Of a stretch of 64,000 nt of DNA, positions 9,959 to 21,100 are shown piece by piece. The position numbers and the translations under genes are program-made. Origin of the DNA: Macrostomum hystrix (lineage: Eukaryota; Platyhelminthes; Macrostomidae); assembly GCA_950097015.1 (NCBI GenBank), contig CATNEN010000003.1:6102001-6166000 (forward strand), read 5' to 3'. The stretch's first letter is position 1. The number at the start of each line of letters is the position of its first letter. The notes below the pieces were generated by a model. It was not told the DNA's origin. It searched no databases and worked only from the letters and a program-made list of their open reading frames with translations.

Positions 9959-12900
9959 TCAGCGCTTATTCAACGGCACAGAGTTCTCATCGTCCTCTTG
10001 CTGTCCAATATCTGGTCCATTGCCGCCAGTCGAAGCAGCCACAGCAGCAGCAGCAGCAGCTGTGGCTCGTTTCTGACCAATGCCCCAGCGCCACCAGGTT
10101 AAGATTCGCTTCCAGTAGGACATGCACAGATAGCCAACTAGCTCCAATAGTTCGCAGAAGGTTAGCAAGGATATTCCACACCAGAGTCCGAGTGCTCCGC
10201 CCATCTCTGCTAAAAGATTATTAGCTGTATAGGAGATCTCCTCCTCGGTCATTAGGCCGTGCTCAACTGAGCTGCCAATTGTAATCCAAACCAGATTACT
10301 GCGAGCGGCGTCAATCATCTGTTGCATAGTTTGCACTACGCTGGCATTCTCTGTTGTGAGTATAGACTCAGCCTCCTTGTGAGTGAAGTAGAGCATTGAC
10401 AGGCCCAAATCTGGGCTGACCGTCTTTGGAAAGCCTTTCAGTGTTAGAAGCTTCTGCAGGGTCGTCATGAAGCCGTGATAGAATATGTCCGGCCAGTACT
10501 TGTTGATCTGTAGTTTGGGCAGGGGCAGTTAAAAGACTGGTTTATAAATTTGAGTTCAAGATGTTTGTGACTCCTGACCACACTCACACAGATGCTTGTG
10601 ACTACTGAGCATACTCACGCAGATGTTTATGACTCCTGACCACACTCACACAGATGCTTGTGACTCCTGCGCATACTCACGCAGATGTTTATGACTCCTG
10701 AGCACACTCAGACACATTTTTATGACCCTTGGCCCTGATGTGGAATTAGCTTACTAGAAAATTTATCCTACCTGTCGCTCGGATTACTTGTATTATAAAA
10801 GATATTCTTCCTTGTAATTCTTGAAAATTTTCAAACTAAACTTAAAGGTTAATGTTTGTCAGACGTTTTATTTGATTGTCTAATTATCTATAATTGCTGT
10901 CTACAAGAGGTCCACTAGAACTTATTTCTTTGCACAGACTCTCTTTGATTATCTAATAGTTAGTCGCAGATAGTCGCTTTTACTTTTCATACCGGAAATT
11001 AGTGACATACTTGACAAATCTTAATTATAGTAAGTGCTTGTCTTCTAGAAGTTTCCTTCTGTTCTTTGATTTCTGTGTGCGAGGGAGGAACTGAATAAAA
11101 CCGCAAGAGGTTGAATGTGTAGGAACATTGTAGGAATGTGTAGGAATGTGTAGGAACATACTTATCTCCAGTTTTTTGTAGTCTCAATAAGTCCTAACAA
11201 AAATGGATCGGGATTTCCCATAGCATCTGCGTCTGTTAGAATTATATAGATCCTCGGTGCATACGGAGCGCTCACTCACCTGCTGAATATTGTAGCGTTC
11301 AATTTCGCAACTAGCGGTACAGTGAGTCCAGCCTTCGCTGCTAATGTCCTCTAGACTGTTTATCAAATCCGCTGAGCACGAGTCGTCCTTAATTAATCGC
11401 CTCATCGCCGGACCGTAATCCTCCGTGCCGCTTGTGTTCCATTGGTAGCACCACGGGTATTTCAGGTACTTGGTCGGTATGGGCAGAAAATAGGGCAAGC
11501 ATTCGCATCGTCTAATGAATTTTGTTAGAATATAATCATTGATGCAGGTCTCTTGCGTATTGAGAAATGTCATTGTTAGATTCTTGAATTCTCTGCGGAA
11601 TAAGGGATGAGCAAATGAATGACAAAATGATATTGTTTGTCTTCTATAGTTGCTAGTTAATCGCTTGAAGCTTGGATAAGCTACTTCCTGCAGCTATACA
11701 TAATATCGCATTACATACTCTTGAAGGATACACTGTGAAGCCATGATGAATCGTGCCTTATCAACCGTTTACTTTATCTGCTCGTACTTTTCTAACTTTA
11801 GAATAGATGGCAGTGTCTTGAAAGTATTCGATTTATCAATCTATCAATCTATTTGAAGTAGACACTACAAAAATAGGAAAATAGTTTTCCTACCTATAAA
11901 ACGGATCTAGATTATCCATCGTTTCCGTCAGCTTCACATTAGCCTCATCTGGTTGCCTGTCACTCATTGGCCTACCCTCTGACGACCAGGTGGGTATAAA
12001 ATACTCGACGTATTCTTCATATCTGCCTGTTTTAAACGAGTCCTTGCAATTGGAATCTTTAATAGACACTCGTTTGTTTCTTTCATAGGCCAGTTTAAAC
12101 TCGATGTGACTGCCAGTGTTGGTTGTGTGAGCCAGTCCAATAGCTGGGAAGTGTCCTTTGGGCAAGATGAAGGTGTAGTAGCCGGCCTGACGAAGCTCCT
12201 CGCGACTTGCCGGTCCAGCCACAATGCCTTTGGTGTGCTCATAGCTTGGCGTAGTCTGGCCCTTGTAACTGTGATCGTCGGCAAATAGGCGTATGTTCAA
12301 CTTTCGTCTGGCCTGCTGTTTTGGGCTCAGGCCCTGTAGGAAACGTTCGCTTTTGAACTTGAAGCAGGCACCATAGTAGGGATGATGCACGGTATCGAAG
12401 TCGGCCGATGTGCACTTTACTGAGCCAAAGTGGCAGTCCAGTATCTCCGTCTTGCTCTCGTGGCCCAATAGTTTCGATAATATGTAGGGCTTGTGCTTAA
12501 TGTGCATCACGCCGTATATGCTTTGTATGTTGTTGGCTAAAATACAAGTGTTAGTATTTTGTTTATTTGTAATGGGTTATGTAAGGGTTCTGAGACTAAA
12601 CTCAGAATTTCTATAGTTAATCAAACTCTTAAATTGGTTGGTTTGGCGTCCCCCTAGTCCATGGACTGAACAGCCGTACGCAGCCTTCAGATGCGCTGTG
12701 CAATAGCTGCGGCTATGCTGTCGGCTGCACATCTGACCCAAGTATGGCAGGTGTAATCAATTATTATAAATTATTATAGCTGAGTTTCAACTAATACGAG
12801 CTACGTCATGCTTGTGAAACTTTTTACTCACTAAGAGCAAAATTAAAAGGTTTCACTTCGTTCTGCTCTATTACTTCATTTGGTTGGCTTCACAATTTAT

Positions 12901-14752
12901 TGTGTAGTCTGCTGAAAGCCAATAGCTCAAGCTAAACTGTACAACTAGCTCAAACTGTACAACTGCAGTAGAGTACAACTAGCTCAAACCGCACCCGTAA
13001 TAGCTGGCTGATGTGGTGCAGTGTATATATTATTACCGCAGCTGTGGATTGCGCAGAACTCCTTGCTGATATTGCCGCCTTGACCAGCCACCAGACACCA
13101 TGGTTGATTTTCGATATCGGTTGCGATTTCCTCGCCATCAATGAACAATGTATCGTCGCTTTTCCAATTAGTTCGGTGTGAGCTGTCTCTATAGAGAACT
13201 ACAGCTGAACGGCACATATTCTGCGCCTTCGACAGGTTGTCCATTTCTGGCAGGAACACCTTGTACTCAAAGTTGGCGTTGAGATTTTTGTAGTGCATGT
13301 CGAGCCTCTTGTTCTGCAGATCGTCCCAGTTCAGGCACGGTTTGCCAGACTTTGATATGCTAATATTGCCCATGTAGATTGGCTTGTTTGATTCTTGCGT
13401 AACACATTCCGTCTCCGGTCTATTGTTCATGGCTGAAGTTTGTTGATCAGAATGGTCTACAATTCTTAGGTTAAAATATAAGACCAGGTAGGTTATAAAA
13501 TGTCTTATACTTAAGCTTACCACACACTGGAGTGCCACAATAGTCGTAATCTACGTGGCCAGAATCCGTGCGATGAAAGCAGCCGGGTCCTTGAGACTCA
13601 AATGTAATCGCGTGTATTAAGTTGTTGGTAGTGCCTGCAAATATTTTTTAAAGAAGGGGATAGATAGGTGATACATCGCGATCTTCACTTCTTATTTTTA
13701 AAAGATAATTTTTCACCAAGACCATATTAAAATGTCGATAAGTCGTACCAATAAACGTTTTGAATGCGTGTACAGTCCAGTGATCGAATGGCGGCGTAGC
13801 ACATCTGCTGTGATTCCAATTTGGCGCCAGCTCCGATATATTGTTCATTGGCAGCGAGTTGTTGCTAAACCACTGGCGCAATTCTCGTTTCGCCTGGCTC
13901 CAATTTATACAGCTGACTCGTTTAGTAACTAGGGTCTTTAAATCGTAAACTAGAGCCTGAGAGAAGTCGCCTTCAAATTCTTGACCTGCTAGGGTGTGTC
14001 GGCAGACGGTTAGATCCTCTGAAAGTGGGATTTATTGGTAGATATTTGATTCACTAGAATATGTCAATGATGAGGCTTAAACAGAAAAATGTGCTTTGAA
14101 ATTTTAAGAATAGTTTTATTGTTTGATCTGACTTATGACTTAAGAAAGAAAAAAATGACATTTTAGATAGTTTTTTACCATGGTTATACTGCAGCATTGC
14201 GTCGGTGATGTTTCTTTGCCACTTGATCAGTTCACTATTGAGCGCCTGAACGTGCCTAGTCTCCTTGGGATTTTCAACTTCTTTGCGCAGCATTCTCATG
14301 AAGTCTTGCATGGCCGTGGCTCTGTAGACAATGGCATATCGACCGGTATTACGAATGGCGTTTAACGACTTACTGTAGCTAACCGGATTAGTGTTGCACA
14401 GGTAGATGTCCGGATAGCGAAAATCGATATTGGGATCAAGCTTTGTTGATCGCGGCTGGTTAAAAAATGTGCTAATTAATAGCATTGTGTGAAGAGTTAA
14501 TCCCGTGTAAGCACTGATGATAAACACAATCCAAAGTAGTCGACCCACGTTGCCCCTGGTCGAGGTCGTAAGCCTGGCTATACCGTGGGCCGTTGTGTAG
14601 GCAGCGAAAGCCTTTAAGAAGCTGTTGCCACGCTCTTTTCCGCTGCTGTCTTCTTCGACTAATTGCTCCATGCTGCTCACACTTGGAATCGTTGACAGAG
14701 AGAAAAAAGCTTGAGACCTAGTAGGTCTCTCCGCAGAGATGACGGCTTTCAT
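9959..14752 (-). CDS. DEG/ENaC-family channel with two kringle domains in its ectodomain
   Basis: Seven exons join without frame errors: 14752-14179, 14018-13689, 13634-13521, 13456-13037, 12536-11894, 11592-11280, 10507-9959; 980 aa. Exon 1 has the His-Gly motif (TTAHGIARLT), TM1 and F-x-YPDIYLC. Exons 5-7 carry the usual cysteine-rich ectodomain (CHFGSVKC, PYYGACFKF, FIRRCECLPYF, CTASCEIERYN) and TM2 with GALGLWCGIS. Between them, exons 2-3 encode kringle 1 (C197-C339) and exon 4 encodes kringle 2 (C357-C479). Each has exactly six cysteines, with C-x2-W after Cys2 and C-x4-C at the end. Kringle 2 contains YMGNISISKSGKPCLNW, matching the kringle spacing Y-x-G...S-G-x-x-C-x-x-W. Introns 1 to 4 are all phase 1, so the kringle exons form symmetric 1-1 modules. 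The exon 2/3 join uses a weak donor (GAA|GTGAAG) and a 54-nt intron. Kringles bind ligands or proteins, so an extracellular sensing or anchoring role is inferred. Confidence 0.88.
10555..10735. repeat. 31-bp repeat in kringle-channel intron 6
   Basis: About six copies of a unit of about 31 bp with core tgactcctgaccacactcac alternate with gcatactcacgcagatg variants. They lie within the intron between exons 6 and 7. Confidence 0.88.
12640..12780 (+). mobile_element. SINE-B fragment (3' body)
   Basis: The block from ggtttggcgtccccctagtc through ccatggactgaacagc and cagccttcagatgcgc matches the body of the SINE copies at 36020-36400 and 37850-37950. It lies in intron 4 of the kringle channel. 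The tRNA-like head is missing. Confidence 0.7.
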
Positions 14753-15174
14753 ATCCGGAATTTTCCCTGCACTGATATGCTGCTCTGTGATTGGTCAGTT
14801 CGGGTAGGAAAAACATTCTGAGTCCACTAGTGGTTGGCTTTTGCCAGCTAACGACTTGGCTTTGAATTCAAGGATTTTTCAAATGCGTACTGAGTAAATG
14901 CGGTTGCGTTAAATAAAAATTAAATTTATGACAGCGCCAAATTCTTTTGACAGGTAATTTGTATAATACTTTGTCTCTTAGTAGATAAATATAAATTATT
15001 TAACGCGTGCAGCCAGTAGATTCTTAGCATGTGAAAAAATTGATTGATGGTTACTTTTTAAATATGATAAACGCATATACCTGTTCGAACTGTGAATTTC
15101 AGAAACGAACAGAATGAGTTTTACGCAATAAATAAAAAAGCCTAAACTAAAGCTGATAAATTTCAATCGACAAG
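14753..15174. other. Divergent promoter region, kringle channel / POLK
   Basis: A 422-bp spacer separates two start codons on opposite strands. It is AT-rich towards POLK. No TATA box or repeat stands out. A shared bidirectional promoter is likely from position alone. Confidence 0.4.
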
Positions 15175-18100
15175 ATGGCGACGTCATCTTCGTCGTCTGG
15201 AGACTCGGAACCAGCCCAACAGAGAAGCAATGTGATTGAGGTCAACGACAACAAGGCCGGTATGTCGGGCATTGACAAAGCTCGAATCGGTAAAATAATA
15301 GAAGAGGCCTCCCGCGGCTCCAAGTTCTACCAGCGTCAGGAGGCTAAAAAAGCATCGGACGCGAAACGCGCCGCTGAAACTCGTCGAAAAATCGACGCCT
15401 TATCTAGCGACGCTCTAGCCGCCGGTGAGAAAGCCGGCGACGCGGAGATTCGTCGCGCAATGTCCGGCTCGGATTTTAGTAGAACGCACGTCCATTTAGA
15501 TATGGACGCTTTCTATGCGGCAGTTGAAATGTTGGATAATCCCCGATTGCGTCACGTACCAATGGCTGTTGGCGGCAACGACATGCTGAGTACCAGTAAT
15601 TATGCAGCTAGGCGATTCGGTGTTCGAGCCGCTATGCCAGGGTTCATTGCAAAAAAGCTGTGTCCTCAGCTTGTCATTGTGCCGTGCCGTTTTAAAAGGT
15701 AAGTCTTTAAAGGTAGTTTTAAAAGTCGTTTAAATGTATCCCATAGACACATGCTACCTTTTATCATTCTTATTGCGTGAACTTTGCATAAATCCTCTGC
15801 GAGTATAATATTTCACTCCATAGTCACATGATCCAGTGAATTGAATTTCTCTGGCTTTTTAAGAGGCGCGTTATTTTTCTCACTGTAATCACAGCTTCTC
15901 ACAGTCGCATCTGGATGTCTCTTTGACGCTTCGTAGTGAATTTCCAGGCAAATTTTCTTTAATTCTGCCTTTTCTTGTCACTTGTAATCAATCCACCTTT
16001 TTGCTTTTAAAATTTTATTTGAAGATTGGCAAAACTAGGATGTTTGATCGGATTTTCAAACATTTCAGCGCGTTATAAAATGCTTAACTATGGCCTTCTT
16101 TATCTGACAGGTATAAAGAGGTGAGTCGTCAGGTGCAGGAAGTCTTAGCCGATTACGATCCACAGTTTTCGGCCGCCAGCCTAGATGAAGCCTACCTGGA
16201 TATCACTGATCATTTAACTACTAGGCTGGAGCGAAATATTTTACCTGGCCCTCAGATAACCTGCCAGTGTTCTGGCCAAGCTACTCTTAGTAGTGCGAAC
16301 GCGGCAGTTATTTCTGAAGCGACTTTAAATACCAATTCAAATTCAAACTCGAACGCTTTCTTTGACATTGTGCATTCTGATGAAGATGTGAACCCGGATG
16401 CGACCGCGGATGTATCCAATGACGCTGGTGTACTTCAGGATTCTGTTGCAAAATCTGATGGTAACGATATGATTATTAAATCGGAAGCCCTTGCTAGTGG
16501 CGTGGACTTGTCGAACAATGCCACCGCTGGAACGGACTCAAGAACTCGTGTCTGTCCTGACTGTCATCGCGCGGCACTGGCAGGCCGGCGCGAGTTTGGC
16601 GCCGGTGCCGTCGAAGCCGTGGCCGAGCTTCGCTATCGAGTGTTCCTAGCCACCGGACTGACGGCTAGCGCCGGTATCGGACCGAATCCCATGATCGCTA
16701 AAATTGGATCGGATTTTAACAAACCAAATGGTCAGTATCGAGTCGACAGTAGTCCAGATCGAGTATTGGAATTCATTCGTCCTCTGCCTGTGCGTAAAGT
16801 GCCCGGGATTGGACGCGTTGCCGAGTCATGGCTGTCTAGCCTGGGTGTAGGCACCTGTCGCGAGCTTTACGAGCGTCGCGGCGCACTGTACCACGTCTGC
16901 CGACCGCTGACCTTTCAGTTCTACATGCGGGCCTGCGTTGGTGTTGGCGGCGGTTTTGGCTACGGGGTAAGATGCAAATAAATAGTACTCAAATGTGCTC
17001 TCAGTGGTCCTCTTATGGTTGTGGCTCCATAATTTAATCTTCGAAATCTTCTAATTTTCACACCCTTCCTTGGTGCGCTATTCCTTTGTTGTCCTCTAGA
17101 TTCTCTCTTCGTGCTCATTAGATGTTCTCTTTGTGGTCCTTTCCTTGTGAACTTTGATGTTCTGTTTTTGGTTCTTTTGATGTCCTTTTCTTTGTCATTT
17201 GATGTTCTCTTCGTGGTCATTTGATGTTCTCTTCTTGGTCATTTGATGTTCTCTTCTTGGTCATTTGATGTTCTCTTCTTAGTCATTTGATGTTCTCTTC
17301 TTGGTCAGTTGATGTTATCTTCTTGGTCATTTGATGTTCTCTTCTTGGTCAGTTGATGTTCTCTTCTTGGTAATTTGATGTTCTCTTCTTGGTCATTTGA
17401 TGTTCTCTTCTTAGTAATTTGATGTTCTCTTCTTAGTCATTTGATGTTCTCTTCTTGGTCAGTTGATGTTATCTTCTTGGTCATTTGATGTTCTCTTCTT
17501 GGTCATTTGATGTTCTCTTCTTGGTCATTTGATGTTCTCTTCTTAGTCATTTGATGTTCTCTTCTTGGTCAGTTGATGTTATCTTCTTGGTCATTTGATG
17601 TTCTCTTCTTGGTCAGTTGATGTTCTCTTCTTGGTCATTTGATGTTCTCTTCTTAGTCATTTGATGTTCTCTTCTTGGTCAGTTGATGTTCTCTTCTTGG
17701 TCATTTGATGTTCTCTTCTTGGTCAGTTGATGTTCTCTTCTTGGTCATTTGATGTTCTCTTCTTGGTCAGTTGATGTTCTCTTCTTGGTCATTTGATGTT
17801 CTCTTCTTAGTCATTTGATGTTCTCTTCTTAGTAATTTGATGTTCTCTTCTTAGTCATTTGATGTTCTCTTCTTGGTCAGTTGATGTTCTCTTCTTGGTC
17901 ATTTGATGTTCTCTTCTTGGTCATTTGATGTTCTCTTCTTGGTCATTTGATGTTCTCTTCTTGGTCATTTGATGTTCTCTTCTTGGTCATTTGATGTTCT
18001 CTTCTTGGTCATTTGATGTTCTCTTCTTAGTCATTTGATGTTCTCTTCTTGGTCAGTTGATGTTATCTTCTTGGTCATTTGATGTTCTCTTCTTGGTCAG

Positions 18101-21100
18101 TTGATGTTCTCTTCTTGGTCATTTGATGTTCTCTTCTTAGTAATTTGATGTTCTCTTCTTAGTAATTTGATGTTCTCTTCTTAGTCATTTGATATTCTCT
18201 TCTTAGTAATTTGATGTTCTCTTCTTGGTCAGTTGATGTTATCTTCTTGGTCATTTGATGTTCTCTTCTTAGTAATTTGATGTTCTCTTCTTAGTAATTT
18301 GATGTTCTCTTCTTGGTCAGTTGATGTTCTCTTCTTGGTCATTTGATGTTCTCTTCTTGGTCAGTTGATGTTCTCTTCTTGGTCATTTGATGTTCTCTTC
18401 TTGGTCAGTTGATGTTCTCTTCTTGGTCATTTGATGTTCTCTTCTTAGTAATTTGATGTTCTCTTCTTAGTCATTTGATGTTCTCTTCTTGGTCAGTTGA
18501 TGTTCTCTTCTTGGTCATTTGATGTTCTCTTCTTGGTCATTTGATGTTCTCTTCTTAGTCATTTGATGTTCTCTTCTTAGTCATTTGATGTTCTCTTCTT
18601 GGTCATTTGATGTTCTCTTCTTGGTCAGTTGATGTTCTCTTCTTAGTCATTTGATGTTCTCTTCTTAGTCATTTGATGTTCTCTTCTTGGTCAGTTGATG
18701 TTCTCTTCTTGGTCATTTGATGTTCTCTTCTTGGTCAGTTGATGTTATCTTCTTGGTCATTTGATGTTCTCTTCTTGGTCAGTTGATGTTCTCTTCTTGG
18801 TAATTTGATGTTCTCTTCTTGGTCATTTGATGTTCTCTTCTTAGTAATTTGATGTTCTCTTCTTAGTCATTTGATGTTCTCTTCTTGGTCAGTTGATGTT
18901 ATCTTCTTGGTCATTTGATGTTCTCTTCTTGGTCATTTGATGTTCTTTTCTTGGTCATTTGATGTTCTCTTCTTAGTCATTTGATGTTCTCTTCTTGGTC
19001 AGTTGATGTTATCTTCTTGGTCATTTGATGTTCTCTTCTTGGTCAGTTGATGTTCTCTTCTTGGTCATTTGATGTTCTCTTCTTAGTCATTTGATGTTCT
19101 CTTCTTGGTCAGTTGATGTTCTCTTCTTGGTCATTTGATGTTCTCTTCTTGGTCAGTTGATGTTCTCTTCTTGGTCATTTGATGTTCTCTTCTTGGTCAG
19201 TTGATGTTCTCTTCTTGGTCATTTGATGTTCTCTTCTTAGTCATTTGATGTTCTCTTCTTAGTAATTTGATGTTTTCTTCTTAGTCATTTGATGTTCTCT
19301 TCTTGGTCAGTTGATGTTCTCTTCTTGGTCATTTGATGTTCTCTTCTTGGTCATTTGATGTTCTCTTCTTGGTCATTTGATGTTCTCTTCTTGGTCATTT
19401 GATGTTCTCTTCTTGGTCATTTGATGTTCTCTTCTTGGTCATTTGATGTTCTCTTCTTAGTCATTTGATGTTCTCTTCTTGGTCAGTTGATGTTATCTTC
19501 TTGGTCATTTGATGTTCTCTTCTTGGTCAGTTGATGTTCTCTTCTTGGTCATTTGATGTTCTCTTCTTAGTAATTTGATGTTCTCTTCTTAGTAATTTGA
19601 TGTTCTCTTCTTAGTCATTTGATATTCTCTTCTTAGTAATTTGATGTTCTCTTCTTGGTCAGTTGATGTTATCTTCTTGGTCATTTGATGTTCTCTTCTT
19701 AGTAATTTGATGTTCTCTTCTTAGTAATTTGATGTTCTCTTCTTGGTCAGTTGATGTTCTCTTCTTGGTCATTTGATGTTCTCTTCTTGGTCAGTTGATG
19801 TTCTCTTCTTGGTCATTTGATGTTCTCTTCTTGGTCAGTTGATGTTCTCTTCTTGGTCATTTGATGTTCTCTTCTTAGTAATTTGATGTTCTCTTCTTAG
19901 TCATTTGATGTTCTCTTCTTGGTCAGTTGATGTTCTCTTCTTGGTCATTTGATGTTCTCTTCTTGGTCATTTGATGTTCTCTTCTTAGTCATTTGATGTT
20001 CTCTTCTTAGTCATTTGATGTTCTCTTCTTGGTCATTTGATGTTCTCTTCTTGGTCAGTTGATGTTCTCTTCTTAGTCATTTGATGTTCTCTTCTTAGTC
20101 ATTTGATGTTCTCTTCTTGGTCAGTTGATGTTCTCTTCTTGGTCATTTGATGTTCTCTTCTTAGTCATTTGATGTTCTCTTCTTAGTCATTTGATGTTCT
20201 CTTCTTAGTAATTTGATGTTCTCTTCTTGGTCATTTGATGTTCTCTTCTTAGTCATTTGATGTTCTCTTCTTGGTCAGTTGATGTTCTCTTCTTGGTCAT
20301 TTGATGTTCTCTTCTTAGTCATTTGATGTTCTCTTCTTAGTCATTTGATGTTCTCTTCTTAGTAATTTGATGTTCTCTTCTTGGTCATTTGATGTTCTCT
20401 TCTTAGTCATTTGATGTTCTCTTCTTAGTAATTTGATGTTCTCTTCTTGGTCATTTGATGTTCTCTTCTTAGTAATTTGATGTTCTCTTCTTAGTCATTT
20501 GATGTTCTCTTCTTAGTAATTTGATGTTCTCTTCTTAGTCATTTGATGTTCTCTTCTTAGTCATTTGATGTTCTCTTCTTAGTCATTTGATGTTCTCTTC
20601 TTGGTCATTTGATGTTCTCTTCTTGGTCAGTTGATGTTCTCTTCTTGGTCATTTGATGTTCTCTTCTTGGTCAGTTGATGTTCTCTTCTTGGTCATTTGA
20701 TGTTCTCTTCTTAGTCATTTGATGTTCTCTTCTTAGTAATTTGATGTTCTCTTCTTAGTCATTTGATGTTCTCTTCTTGGTCAGTTGATGTTCTCTTCTT
20801 GGTCATTTGATGTTCTCTTCTTGGTCATTTGATGTTCTCTTCTTGGTCATTTGATGTTCTCTTCTTGGTCATTTGATGTTCTCTTCTTGGTCATTTGATG
20901 TTCTCTTCTTGGTCATTTGATGTTCTCTTCTTAGTCATTTGATGTTCTCTTCTTGGTCAGTTGATGTTATCTTCTTGGTCATTTGATGTTCTCTTCTTGG
21001 TCAGTTGATGTTCTCTTCTTGGTCATTTGATGTTCTCTTCTTAGTAATTTGATGTTCTCTTCTTAGTAATTTGATGTTCTCTTCTTAGTCATTTGATATT

